A stretch of DNA of 64,000 nucleotides from Halobaculum magnesiiphilum (GCF_019823105.1 NZ_CP081958.1:744001-808000); one strand, 5' to 3'. Shown: positions 34,815 through 43,686, counted from the stretch's first letter. A program made the numbers and translations. Notes: generated by a model from the sequence alone, not told the origin.

Positions 34815-35753
34815 ATGAGCACCCAAACACAGACGGAGGCGCCGACGAAGAACGAGCCGCGGTTCGCCCGCGTGCGGGACCTGTGGAACGAGTACCTCCC
34901 GTACTGGTTCATGGCGCCGATGGTGATCGTCATGGCGATGATCACCGTCTTCCCCGGCGCCTACGACCTGTACCTCAGCCTGATCGCCGAGCCGACGCTG
35001 AACGTCCTGAACGCCGAGTTCGTCGGGCTGCGTAACTACGAGACGGCGTTCACGCGCGGCGGCGCGATAAACTCGTTCGTCATCACGATCACCGTCGTCG
35101 CCAGCGCGTTGCTCCTCGAGAGCGTCCTGGGGTTCGTCCTGGCCGCCCTCGTCGCGGGCGTGGACTCCTCGGGCGCCAAGTCGTTCTACCGGGTCCTGTT
35201 CATCGTGCCGATGGCCGTCGCCCCCGTGTCGCTGGCGACGATCGGTCGGATCATGTTGAACAGCGAGATCGGGATCATTCCGTACGTCATCAACACGGCG
35301 ACGCCGTTCGCGGCGCCGGCGTTCCTCTCCGACGTGCCGCTGTTGACCGTCGTTCTGCTCGACACGTGGAACTGGACGCCGTTCATGTTCATCATCTTCT
35401 ACGCCGGCCTCTCGTCGGTGCCCGAGACGCTGATCGAGGCGTCACGGGTCGACGGTGCGCCGCTGTGGCGACGGTACCTCCACGTCATCATCCCGTACAT
35501 GAAGCCCGTGGTGTTCGTCGCCATGCTCATCCGGATGATCGACCTGTTCCGGACGTTCGGCGTCGTCTACGGGCTGACCGGGGGCGGCCCCGGGACGGCC
35601 ACGCAGCTCGTGAGCATCAACATCTACGAACAGATGTTCATCAACAACCAACCGGGCGTGGCGGCCGCGATGGCGGTCGTCTACCTCGGCCTCGTGGTGG
35701 CGCTCGCGAACGTCGTCATCGCGAAGGTCGGCTTCGAGGGGGTGTGGGACTGA
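34815..35753 (+). CDS. Sugar ABC permease, MalF/UgpA type
   Basis: The 312-residue protein has six hydrophobic helices, starting with YWFMAPMVIVMAMITVFPG. The coupling (EAA) loop EASRVDGAPLWRRYLH sits near residue 212. The motif GGPGTATQLVS in the late loop is typical of the MalF/UgpA branch. It pairs with the product of 35753-36637. Its stop shares one base with the next start (TGATG), implying coupled translation. Confidence 0.9.
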   Translation: MSTQTQTEAPTKNEPRFARVRDLWNEYLPYWFMAPMVIVMAMITVFPGAYDLYLSLIAEPTLNVLNAEFVGLRNYETAFTRGGAINSFVITITVVASALLLESVLGFVLAALVAGVDSSGAKSFYRVLFIVPMAVAPVSLATIGRIMLNSEIGIIPYVINTATPFAAPAFLSDVPLLTVVLLDTWNWTPFMFIIFYAGLSSVPETLIEASRVDGAPLWRRYLHVIIPYMKPVVFVAMLIRMIDLFRTFGVVYGLTGGGPGTATQLVSINIYEQMFINNQPGVAAAMAVVYLGLVVALANVVIAKVGFEGVWD

Positions 35754-36637
35754 TGGCGACCCGGGACGGACCCGCCGAGTCGGCGACCGGCTCCCAACGC
35801 CTCGAGAAGGGGACCCGCGAGACCCTCGTCAAAGTCGCCCGTCACGGGGTCCTCCTCACGTGGTCGTTCGTCGTGTTGTTCCCCCTCTACTGGGTGGTGT
35901 CCATGTCGCTGAAGCCGCCGGGACAGGCCAACTCGCTGCCGCCGGACTGGGTGTTCCTGCCGACGGTGTACAACTACATCCAGTTGGCCCAGCGCGGCGA
36001 GTTCGTCACGGCGTTCGCGAACAGCGTGATCATGGTCGCCGCGTCGGTGGTCCTCGTGTTGCTGATCGGCGTGCCCGCCGCCTACGTGCTCTCGCGGTGG
36101 GACATCCCGAGAGAGCGGGACGTGCTCGTGTGGATCCTCTCCTCACGCATGCTCCCGCCCATCGCCGTCGTCATCCCCTTTTTCGTCATCTTCCGGGCGC
36201 TGAACCTGTTCGATACGCGGATCGGGATGGTGATCATGTACGTCAGCATCAACCTCTCGCTGGTGGTGTGGGTGATGAAGGCGTTCTTCGACGGCATCCC
36301 GGAGACGCTCGAGGAGGCCGCTCGAGTCGACGGCGCCACCCGGTTCCAGAGCTTCCGGAAGGTAATCCTCCCGGCGGCCAAACCCGGGATCTTCTCGGTC
36401 GCGATTATCAGCTTCATCTTCGCGTGGATCGAGCTGCTGTTCGGGCTCGTGTTGACGAGCTTCGAGGCCGTTCCGGTGACGCTGTACGTCTACTCGTTCA
36501 TCGGCTCGCGCTCGATCGAGTGGGGCATGCTCGCGGCCGCCTCCACGGCGATGATCGTCCCCGTGGTGATCTTCCTCATCGCGGTGAACAAGTACCTCGC
36601 CGCGGGGCTCAGCTTCGGCGTGGTGATCAAGGAATGA
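35753..36637 (+). CDS. Sugar ABC permease, MalG/UgpE type
   Basis: The 294-residue protein has six helices (SFVVLFPLYWVVSMSL first), the MalG-type motif NSVIMVAASVVLVLL, and the EAA loop EAARVDGATRFQSFRK with the following PAAKPG. It completes the channel with the preceding permease. Its stop overlaps the start of a 35-codon ORF (ATGA), which in turn overlaps the ATPase start, so the whole block may be translated as a chain. Confidence 0.9.
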   Translation: MATRDGPAESATGSQRLEKGTRETLVKVARHGVLLTWSFVVLFPLYWVVSMSLKPPGQANSLPPDWVFLPTVYNYIQLAQRGEFVTAFANSVIMVAASVVLVLLIGVPAAYVLSRWDIPRERDVLVWILSSRMLPPIAVVIPFFVIFRALNLFDTRIGMVIMYVSINLSLVVWVMKAFFDGIPETLEEAARVDGATRFQSFRKVILPAAKPGIFSVAIISFIFAWIELLFGLVLTSFEAVPVTLYVYSFIGSRSIEWGMLAAASTAMIVPVVIFLIAVNKYLAAGLSFGVVIKE

Positions 36638-36741
36638 CTGGCGATCGACGACCGACTCACGGCACGGGCAGGCGGGACGCATCGACCGCGAACCACCCCA
36701 CAGCGGCGGGGGCGGACAGCCGCACTACGGAGGGCAACTAA
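36634..36741 (+). CDS. Tiny ORF bridging permease and ATPase genes
   Basis: This ORF has 35 codons (MTGDRRPTHGTGRRDAS...). Its ATG overlaps the permease stop by 4 nt (ATGA) and its TAA shares one base with the ATPase ATG (TAATG). It fills the intergenic space in frame from end to end. The product is basic and rich in Thr, Arg and Gly, unlike the acidic haloarchaeal proteome, and resembles no family I know. It may serve only to carry ribosomes to the ATPase start rather than to make a functional peptide. Confidence 0.35.
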   Translation: MTGDRRPTHGTGRRDASTANHPTAAGADSRTTEGN

Positions 36742-37913
36742 TGGCAAGCATCACACTCGACAGCGTAACGAAGCGGTTCGGGGACGACGAGTCGATCGTC
36801 GCGGTCGACGACGTCTCCCTCGACATCGAGGACGGCGAGTTCGTCGTCTTCGTCGGCCCGTCCGGGAGCGGGAAGTCGACGCTCATGCGGATCGTGGCCG
36901 GCCTGGAGACGCAGACGGAGGGCGACGTGCACATCGGCGACTCGCTCGTCAACGAACTCGGTCCACGGGCGCGGGACATCGCGATGGTATTTCAGAACTA
37001 CGCGCTGTACCCGAACATGACCGTCGAGGAGAACATGTCCTTCGGGCTGAAGATGTCGACCTCGATGTCCGACTCCGAGATCGAAGCGCAGGTCACCTCC
37101 ACCGCGGAGATGATGGACATCGGCGAGCTGCTCGACAACACGCCGGGCGAACTCTCCGGCGGGCAACAGCAGCGCGTCGCGCTGGGGCGGGCGATCGTTC
37201 GCGACCCCAACGTCTTCCTGATGGACGAGCCGCTGTCGAACCTGGACGCCAAGCTCCGGACGACGATGCGGACGGAGATCAACCGGCTCCAGAACGACCT
37301 CGGCGTGACTACCCTCTACGTCACCCACGACCAGACGGAGGCGATGACGATGGGCGACCGGCTCGTCGTGCTCGACCAGGGCGAACTCCAGCAGATCGGC
37401 ACGCCGCTGGAGTGCTTCTACCGGCCGGCGAACCGGTTCGTCGCGGGGTTCATCGGGTCGCCCTCGATGAACTTCTTCGACGCTACCGTCGAGGGCGACA
37501 CGCTCTCGTGTGACGGCTTCACGTACGAACTCTCAGACCGGATGGAATCGAGCGTGGGCGATCGGGAGGCGGCGACGCTGGGTGCGCGGCCCGAGGACAT
37601 CGATCTCACGGATGACCCCGTCGAGGCGAACAGTTTCGAGGTGGAAGTCGACGTGGTCGAGCCGATGGGGAGCATCTCGTACGTGTACGCCAGGCCGGTC
37701 GACCAGTCGCACGACGACACGTTCGTCGTCGAAATCGACGGCCAGCGGCCGATCACGGAAGGCCGCCGGCTGTACGCGCACGCGCCGGCGACGGACGTCC
37801 ACCTGTTCGATGCGCGAACCAGCGAGACGATCCACCAGCGGAAACTGAACGAGAAGGCACGGGAGGCGCTCTCCCAGCGACTCCAGCAGGACGCGACCGC
37901 CGGGGACGACTGA
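36741..37913 (+). CDS. Sugar ABC transporter ATPase (MalK/UgpC type)
   Basis: The 390-residue ATPase has Walker A GPSGSGKST near 46, Q-loop QNYALYPNMTVEENM, signature LSGGQQQR near 138, Walker B VFLMDEPLSNLDAKLR and the switch His in YVTHDQTEA. After residue 240 comes a regulatory TOBE/OB region (FIGSPSMNFFDATV and the ALGARPEDI-like TLGARPEDIDL). This C-terminal domain marks the CUT1 carbohydrate family. It energises the permease pair encoded just upstream. Confidence 0.92.
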   Translation: MASITLDSVTKRFGDDESIVAVDDVSLDIEDGEFVVFVGPSGSGKSTLMRIVAGLETQTEGDVHIGDSLVNELGPRARDIAMVFQNYALYPNMTVEENMSFGLKMSTSMSDSEIEAQVTSTAEMMDIGELLDNTPGELSGGQQQRVALGRAIVRDPNVFLMDEPLSNLDAKLRTTMRTEINRLQNDLGVTTLYVTHDQTEAMTMGDRLVVLDQGELQQIGTPLECFYRPANRFVAGFIGSPSMNFFDATVEGDTLSCDGFTYELSDRMESSVGDREAATLGARPEDIDLTDDPVEANSFEVEVDVVEPMGSISYVYARPVDQSHDDTFVVEIDGQRPITEGRRLYAHAPATDVHLFDARTSETIHQRKLNEKAREALSQRLQQDATAGDD

Positions 37914-37970
37914 CCGCCGCGCGCCTCCCGCACGCGGGTCCGTCGGTCGACGATCGCCAGCAGTCCGTAC

Positions 37971-38004
37971 AGCACCAGTCAGCACACAGCACCAGTCAGC
38001 ACAC
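37971..38004. repeat. 17-bp perfect tandem duplication
   Basis: AGCACCAGTCAGCACAC occurs twice with no gap (37971-37987 and 37988-38004) in the short spacer between the ATPase gene and the aldolase gene. It ends 27 bp before the aldolase ATG. It may be a slippage product or a duplicated binding site. Confidence 0.75.
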
Positions 38005-38031
38005 CTCACGACCTACCACTCACCACGATCC

Positions 38032-38685
38032 ATGGATTCACAGGACACCTCACAGTACGAAGCGCGCCAAACCATCTGCGAGCTCGGTCGCAGTTTGCTC
38101 GACGACGACCTGACCACCGGAACCGGCGGAAACCTCAGCGTCCGCCTCGACGACGACCACATCGCGATCAGTCCCTCGGGTGTCCCCTACGGGGAGATCG
38201 AACCCTCTGACGTTCCCGTCGTCCGGACCGACGGGACGGTCGTCGCGGGCGACGGTGACCCGTCGACGGAGCTCCCGATGCACCGCGCGGTCTACGACCG
38301 ACGCCCGGACGTGGGCGGCGTCGTCCACACGCACTCGCCGTACGCGACCACGTTCGCGTCGCTCGGGGAACCGATCCCGGCCTCGCACTACCTGCTCGCG
38401 TTCGCCGGCACCGAGGTCCCGGTGACGGAGTACGAGACGCACGCCACCGAAGAACTCGGGGAGGAGGCCGTCGAGGCGCTCGGCGACTCGGCCAACGCGA
38501 CGCTGCTGCGGAACCACGGCGTGTTGACGACCGAGTCGTCGCTGGCCGACGCGTACTCGGTCGCACAGATGGTGGAGTACTGCGCCCGCATCCACTACCA
38601 GGCGAGCGTCATCGGCGACCCGGAGATACTGCCCGACGAGGAGCTCCACCGGATCCAGGGGAAACTGGACAGCTACGGCACCTAG
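38032..38685 (+). CDS. fucA: Class II sugar-phosphate aldolase, fuculose-1-phosphate aldolase type
   Basis: The 217-residue protein has the zinc site of class II aldolases: E80 in STELPMH, H99 and H101 in VVHTHSPYA, and H162 in RNHGVL. The spacings (19, 2, 61) match those of E. coli FucA (E73, H92, H94, H155), and the length is nearly the same. The phosphate-binding TGTGGNLSVR and ISPSGVPY loops are present. It should split a ketose-1-phosphate such as fuculose- or rhamnulose-type into dihydroxyacetone phosphate and an aldehyde. The kinase gene that follows by 4 nt would supply the substrate. The exact sugar is unknown. Confidence 0.85.
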   Translation: MDSQDTSQYEARQTICELGRSLLDDDLTTGTGGNLSVRLDDDHIAISPSGVPYGEIEPSDVPVVRTDGTVVAGDGDPSTELPMHRAVYDRRPDVGGVVHTHSPYATTFASLGEPIPASHYLLAFAGTEVPVTEYETHATEELGEEAVEALGDSANATLLRNHGVLTTESSLADAYSVAQMVEYCARIHYQASVIGDPEILPDEELHRIQGKLDSYGT

Positions 38686-38689
38686 ACCG

Positions 38690-40150
38690 ATGCAGCACGT
38701 CGCCATCGACATCGGCGCCAGCGGGGGGACGGTGTACCTCGGGACGATCACGCCCACGGAGTTCGCGGTCGAGGAGGTGCACCGGTTCGACAACCGCCCC
38801 GTCGAACGCGACGGCCGCTACGTCTGGGATCTCGCGGCCCTTCGCGAGCGCCTGATCGACGGCCTCCGGGCGGCCGGCGAGCGGGTCGACGCCGTCGACG
38901 TGGTCGGGATCGACACGTGGGGGCTCGACTTCGGGCTCGTGGCCGACGGCGAGGTGCTCCGCGACCCGACCTCCTACCGCGACCCGAACGCGACGGCGAC
39001 CCGCGAGGCCCTCTTCGAGACGGTGGACCGGCGCCGGATCTTCGAGGCCACCGGCATCACGAACTGGCGCACGCCGAACACGCTGTGGCAACTCCACACG
39101 CTCGCACGCGAGGACCCGGAGTTACTCGACCGGGCCGACGGGCTCCTCATGATGCCCCAGCTCCTGTCGTCGCTGCTGGGCGCCCGCGAGTGCAGCGAGG
39201 TGACGATCGCGTCCACGACACAGATGGTCGATCCCGGGGAGCGCGCCTGGGCGACGGACCTCCTCGAGGAGCTGTCGCTCCCGACGGACCTGCTCGCGCC
39301 GCTCGAAGAGCCGGGGCAGCACCTCGGCCCCGTCAGCGACGACGTCGCCGCGGCGCTCGGGTCGACTCCCGAACTGGTCACCCCCGCGAGTCACGACACG
39401 GCCGCGGCCGTCGCCGGCCTTCCGCTGGCCGACGACGCCGCCTTCCTCAGTACGGGATCGTGGTTCGTTCTCGGCGTCGAGCGACGGAGTCCCGTCCGGA
39501 ACGACGCCGCGTTCAAGCACGCCGTCTCGAACGAACTCGGCGTCGACGGGACCGTCCGGCTCCTGAAGAACGTGAACGGCTTCTTCCTCCTCGAGGAGTG
39601 TCGCGAGGCCTGGCAGGAGGAGGGGCGGTCGGTGGACTACGACGGCCTCCTGTCGGCCGCAGAGGAGGCTCCGGCGCGTGCCGCGCTCGTCGATCCCGAC
39701 GCGGAGGCGTTCGGCATCGACGCGCCGATGCCCGAGCAGATCCGGTCGTACTGCCGGGAGACCGACCAGCCCGTGCCCGACGGTCGAGGGGAGGTCGTCC
39801 GGTGTCTCATCGACAGTCTCGTGACGAAGACCGCGATCGCCCTCGACGGCATCGAGGCGGTCGTCGACGACCGTCCGAAGAGCATCACCCTCGGGGGCGG
39901 CGGGGTCCGAAACGAGCTGTTCTGCCGACTCCTCGCCGACGCGACGGATCGGCCCGTCGTCGCCGGGCCGGTCGAGGCGACCGCGGTGGGGAACCTCCTG
40001 ACGCAGGCGCTGGCAACGGGCACGGTCGAGGATCTGGAGCGCGGCCGTCGGTTGATCGAGTCGGCGTTCTCCCCCACGCGGTACGAACCGGCCGGGACCG
40101 GCGAGTGGGCGGCGGCGAAACGGCGGCTGAAGGCGCTGTCCGCGGCGTGA
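38690..40150 (+). CDS. rhaB: FGGY carbohydrate kinase, rhamnulokinase type
   Basis: The 486-residue kinase has the N-terminal phosphate motif AIDIGASGGTVYLG, the rhamnulokinase-like segment GIDTWGLDFGLV near 78, ASHDTAAAVAG near 230, LSTGSWFVLGVE and NVNGFFLLEECREAW, and the adenosine motif TLGGGGVRNELFCRLLAD near 400. The final motif with VEATAVGNLLTQALATG is also normal for the family. It would phosphorylate a ketose at C1 using ATP. It directly follows the aldolase gene and the pair forms a phosphorylative branch. No isomerase gene is seen, so a dehydrogenase may make the ketose from a polyol. Confidence 0.85.
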   Translation: MQHVAIDIGASGGTVYLGTITPTEFAVEEVHRFDNRPVERDGRYVWDLAALRERLIDGLRAAGERVDAVDVVGIDTWGLDFGLVADGEVLRDPTSYRDPNATATREALFETVDRRRIFEATGITNWRTPNTLWQLHTLAREDPELLDRADGLLMMPQLLSSLLGARECSEVTIASTTQMVDPGERAWATDLLEELSLPTDLLAPLEEPGQHLGPVSDDVAAALGSTPELVTPASHDTAAAVAGLPLADDAAFLSTGSWFVLGVERRSPVRNDAAFKHAVSNELGVDGTVRLLKNVNGFFLLEECREAWQEEGRSVDYDGLLSAAEEAPARAALVDPDAEAFGIDAPMPEQIRSYCRETDQPVPDGRGEVVRCLIDSLVTKTAIALDGIEAVVDDRPKSITLGGGGVRNELFCRLLADATDRPVVAGPVEATAVGNLLTQALATGTVEDLERGRRLIESAFSPTRYEPAGTGEWAAAKRRLKALSAA

Positions 40151-40228
40151 CGAACCGACGAGTTTCGGCCGTTCGCGTAACAGCCGCGACGGCCGTTCCG
40201 TGACAACCCACCGCCCCCGGAGATCACG

Positions 40229-41008
40229 TCAGCGGGAGGTGTACCCGCCGTCGATGACGACCGTCGACCCCGTCATGTACGAGGAGGCGTCGGAGGCGAG
40301 ATAGACGACGAGTTCCTTGAGCTCCTCCGGGCGACCGAGCCGCCCCATCGGCGTGTTCTCCACCCACTCCTCGGCCATCTCGGGGTTCTCCTCCAACACC
40401 TCGTCGACGAGGTCCGTCCGCATGTACCCCGGGGCGATGGCGTTGACCCGGACGCCGCGGTCGCCCCACTCGACGGCCAGCGACTGGGTCAACATCCGGA
40501 CGCCGGCCTTCGTCGTGTTGTAACTGGCCTGCTTCTGGGGGACGTTCACATCGAAGCCGGACATCGAGGAGATGTTGACGATGCGCCCCTCGCCGCGCTC
40601 GAGCATCCGTTGGCCGACCTGTTTCGCACAGAGGAAGACGCCGTCGAGGTTGACGGCGACGACGCGCCGCCACGACTCGATGTCCGTCTCCTCGGCCGGG
40701 GCGTTCTCGACGATCCCGGCGTTGTTCACGAGGACGTCGATCGGGCCGAGCCGGTCGGTGACGGATTCGACCATCGACGCCACCGACGCCTCGTCGGTTA
40801 CGTCCACGCCGACGGCGATCACCGCCGATTCGGTTCCCTCCCCGAGGGTCGTCGCCGTTCGCTCGGCCTTCTCGGTGTTCACGTCCGCGATGGCGACATC
40901 GGCCCCCACGTCGACGAGCGCGCTCGCCATCTGCCGACCGAGCCCCTGCGCCGCACCCGTGACGACCGCCGTCTCCCCGTCGAGCGAGAAACTGTCGAGT
41001 ACGCTCAT
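40229..41008 (-). CDS. SDR family oxidoreductase (sugar/gluconate dehydrogenase-like)
   Basis: The start at 41008 (MSVLDSFSLDGETAVVTG) gives 259 residues; an earlier in-frame ATG at 41032 is less plausible. Cofactor motif TGAAQGLGRQ, the Asp after strand 2 (IADVN, favouring NAD), NNAG, catalytic Ser in NISSMSG and YNTTK mark a classical short-chain dehydrogenase. The C-terminal SYMTGSTVVIDGGY is also typical. Relatives oxidise sugars, sugar acids or deoxy-sugars. It is convergent with the kinase gene and divergent from the next dehydrogenase. Confidence 0.88.
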   Translation of the reverse strand: MSVLDSFSLDGETAVVTGAAQGLGRQMASALVDVGADVAIADVNTEKAERTATTLGEGTESAVIAVGVDVTDEASVASMVESVTDRLGPIDVLVNNAGIVENAPAEETDIESWRRVVAVNLDGVFLCAKQVGQRMLERGEGRIVNISSMSGFDVNVPQKQASYNTTKAGVRMLTQSLAVEWGDRGVRVNAIAPGYMRTDLVDEVLEENPEMAEEWVENTPMGRLGRPEELKELVVYLASDASSYMTGSTVVIDGGYTSR

Positions 41009-41178
41009 GGTCCGTGCCGATCCCCTCTCCACACCACCATATCAGTACTCCCTCAGAACCCGGTGCGACCCCACCCTCCGTCCGGCGCGACGACTGTCGC
41101 CGAGGAGGCCCGCAGGGCAGCCGCTTGGACCGCTCCGATCGGCAGCTTTTCGTCGGTTCAGTATGTCAGTATTTATCA

Positions 41179-42207
41179 ATGCGGACCGTTGTTTTGCGCG
41201 AGCCCGGCCAGTTCGAGATGCGGGAACGGGATCGACCGGAGCCGGCCGACGACGAGGTCCTCGTCGCCGTCAGGGACGTGGGCATCTGCGGCTCGGACGT
41301 CCACTACTACGAGCACGGTCGGATCGGCGACTACGTCGTCGAGGACCCGCTCGTCCTCGGGCACGAGAGCGCGGGGGACGTGGTCGCCGTCGGCGAGAAC
41401 GTCGAAACGCTGGTGCCGGGCGCCCGCGTGACGCTCGAACCGGGGGTCCCGTGTCGGCAGTGCCGCCACTGCAAGCGCGGGGAGTACCACCTCTGCACGG
41501 ACGTCGAGTTCATGGCGACGCCGCCCCACGACGGGGCCTTCGCCGAGTACGTCGCCTGGCCGGCGGACTTCGTCTACGAACTCCCGGAGGCCGTCTCGCT
41601 GCGGGAGGGAGCGTTATGTGAGCCGCTGAGCGTCGGGATTCACGCCTGTCGCCGCGGCGATGTCGGCGTCGGCGACACGGTGCTCGTCACGGGCGCCGGC
41701 CCGATCGGGATGCTCGCGATGGAGGCCGCACGCGCGGCCGGTGCGACCGACGTCCTCGTCTCCGACGTCGTCGGGTCGAAACTGGACCGCGCGCTCGACC
41801 GGGGAGCCGACCGCGTCATCGACGTCACGGAGACCGACCTCGACTCGGCCGTCGACGAGTACACCGACGGCGTCGGCGCGGACGTCGTCGTCGAGGCGTC
41901 CGGCGCCGAGCCGTCCATCGAGTCGACGCTCGACGCCGTGCGACGCGGCGGGACGGTCGTCCTCGTCGGGCTCGCCGACGAGGCGGAGGTCCCGCTCGAC
42001 GTCCTCGAGATCATCGACAACGAACTCGACGTCCACGGGTCGTTCCGCTACGCGAACACCTACGACGCCGCCGTCGACCTCCTCGCCGACGGAACCGTCG
42101 ACGTGGAGGGGATCGTCGACTTCACCGACCCCCTCGAGGAGATCGACGCCGCGTTCCGACGCTCGATGGAGCCGGACACGGTCAAGGGGATGATATCGAT
42201 CGACTGA
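41179..42207 (+). CDS. Zinc-dependent polyol/sorbitol dehydrogenase (MDR family)
   Basis: The ATG at 41179 gives 342 residues. The catalytic zinc site is ICGSDVHYYEHG and GHESAGD, with downstream E in LCEPLSVG. Structural cysteines lie in PCRQCRHCKRGEYHLC. The NAD-binding motif is VTGAGPIGMLA near 170. The HYYEHGRIGDY segment is characteristic of sorbitol/xylitol dehydrogenases. It would oxidise a polyol to a ketose with NAD. It lies between the divergent SDR and the convergent galactonate-dehydratase-like gene. It is the second zinc dehydrogenase of the island and could start a kinase/aldolase route. Confidence 0.9.
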   Translation: MRTVVLREPGQFEMRERDRPEPADDEVLVAVRDVGICGSDVHYYEHGRIGDYVVEDPLVLGHESAGDVVAVGENVETLVPGARVTLEPGVPCRQCRHCKRGEYHLCTDVEFMATPPHDGAFAEYVAWPADFVYELPEAVSLREGALCEPLSVGIHACRRGDVGVGDTVLVTGAGPIGMLAMEAARAAGATDVLVSDVVGSKLDRALDRGADRVIDVTETDLDSAVDEYTDGVGADVVVEASGAEPSIESTLDAVRRGGTVVLVGLADEAEVPLDVLEIIDNELDVHGSFRYANTYDAAVDLLADGTVDVEGIVDFTDPLEEIDAAFRRSMEPDTVKGMISID

Positions 42208-42270
42208 GGCGACCCGATCGCCGGTCGAACGACCGATTCCGGACGCGGCGGGTGTCGCGCCGAACGCTCC

Positions 42271-43422
42271 TCACCACTCGGCGATCCGGCCGTCGTCGTG
42301 GTACCAGAGGGGGTTGTACCAGTTGACGTCCAACCTCGACTGTTCGCGCACGTACTCCTCGTCGACATCGATCCCCAGCCCGGGCCCCGTCGGTCGCTCG
42401 ACGTAGCCGTCCTCGAAGGTGAAGGTGTCGGGGTCCTCGAGGTACGCCAGTCCGGTGCTCTCGCTCGGGTCGTGGAGGCTCAGATCCTGTTCCTGCATGA
42501 CCGCGTTGTGCGAGGTGAACACCGCCTGAAGGTTCGCCGCGAACGCGATGGGACTCAGCGGACAGTGGGGGATCACGGCCACGTCGAACGCCTCGGCCAT
42601 CGTCATCAGCTTCCGGAGTTCGGTGATCCCGCCCACGTGAGAGACGTCGGGCTGCAGCACCGAGACCGCGTCATCGACGAGGAGCGGCTTGAAGTCGTAA
42701 CGAGAGTAGAACCGCTCGCCCGTGGCGATCGGAACGGTCGTCCGGTCGGCGATCGATCCGAGCTTCTCGGTGTGTTCCGGCAGGACCGGCTGGTCGACGA
42801 ACATCGGCTCGTACGGCTCGAGCGCCTCCACGAGTCGCATCGCCATCGGCTTCGAGACGCGGCCGTGGAAGTCGATGCCGAGGTGGAGGTCGTCCCCGAC
42901 GGCCTCACGGACCGTCGCGACGCGTTTCCGCGCCGTCTCAACCCCGGCCGGCGGCTCCAGCGGCGCGAACTCCGCCGTCGCGTTCAGCTTGAGCGCCCGG
43001 TACCCCTGATTGCGACGCTTGATCGCCTCCTCGGCGATCTCCGCGGGGTCCTCGCCGCCGATCCACTGGTGGACCATGACCCGGTCGCGGACGTGGCCGC
43101 CGAGCAGTTCGTGCACCGGCGCGCCGTAGTGGTGCCCCTTGATGTCCCACAGCGCCTGATCGATACCCGCGAGGGCGCTCATGAGGATCGGGCCGCCCCT
43201 GAAGTACCCCCCCTGATACATGGTTCGCCAGTGGTGCTCGGTCCGAAGCGGGTCCTCGCCGAGGAGATAGACGTCGACGAGTTCCTCGACGGCCGCTCGG
43301 ACCGTCTCCAGCCGTCCCTGGACGATGGGTTCACCCCAGCCCACCAGTCCGTCACTCGTCTCCAGCCGGAGGAGCAGCCACCGCGGCGGGACGGCGAACA
43401 GTTCGTAATCCGAGACGTGCAT
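42271..43422 (-). CDS. dgoD: D-galactonate dehydratase-like enolase-superfamily enzyme
   Basis: The start at 43422 gives 383 residues, within one residue of E. coli DgoD, and similarity runs end to end: VPPRWLLLRLET, GGPILMSALAGIDQALWD, DFHGRVSKPMA, QPDVSHVGGITE, PHCPLSPIA, NPLWYHDDG and the last residues IAEW. By alignment from memory, catalytic and metal residues are D184, H186, E236 and H286. The third metal ligand, Glu in DgoD, is Asp here (D210 in FVDQP), and the next Glu is Gln. It should dehydrate an aldonic acid to a 2-keto-3-deoxy acid. It closes the sugar island and is convergent with the polyol dehydrogenase gene. Confidence 0.85.
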   Translation of the reverse strand: MHVSDYELFAVPPRWLLLRLETSDGLVGWGEPIVQGRLETVRAAVEELVDVYLLGEDPLRTEHHWRTMYQGGYFRGGPILMSALAGIDQALWDIKGHHYGAPVHELLGGHVRDRVMVHQWIGGEDPAEIAEEAIKRRNQGYRALKLNATAEFAPLEPPAGVETARKRVATVREAVGDDLHLGIDFHGRVSKPMAMRLVEALEPYEPMFVDQPVLPEHTEKLGSIADRTTVPIATGERFYSRYDFKPLLVDDAVSVLQPDVSHVGGITELRKLMTMAEAFDVAVIPHCPLSPIAFAANLQAVFTSHNAVMQEQDLSLHDPSESTGLAYLEDPDTFTFEDGYVERPTGPGLGIDVDEEYVREQSRLDVNWYNPLWYHDDGRIAEW

Positions 43423-43686
43423 ACCGCCGTATCTCCGAGGGGCGACTTGAATGATGGGCTGCAAACGGGGACGGGAGCAGGCTCGGACTCTCGACCGCCG
43501 TCCCACGGGGACGTACCGGCGGACTCACACGGGGGTGAGAAGACACAGCTTACTTCGTTCGCCGTTCGCTGTCGCGCTCTTCCTGGGCGGCTCGCCCACA
43601 AACTCGCCGCCCTGAGGCCGTGACGCTCGCGTCGCTCGCGCCACGCTCTCGCCGCGCTTATTCGCGTCCACCACCCAATCGAAGGT

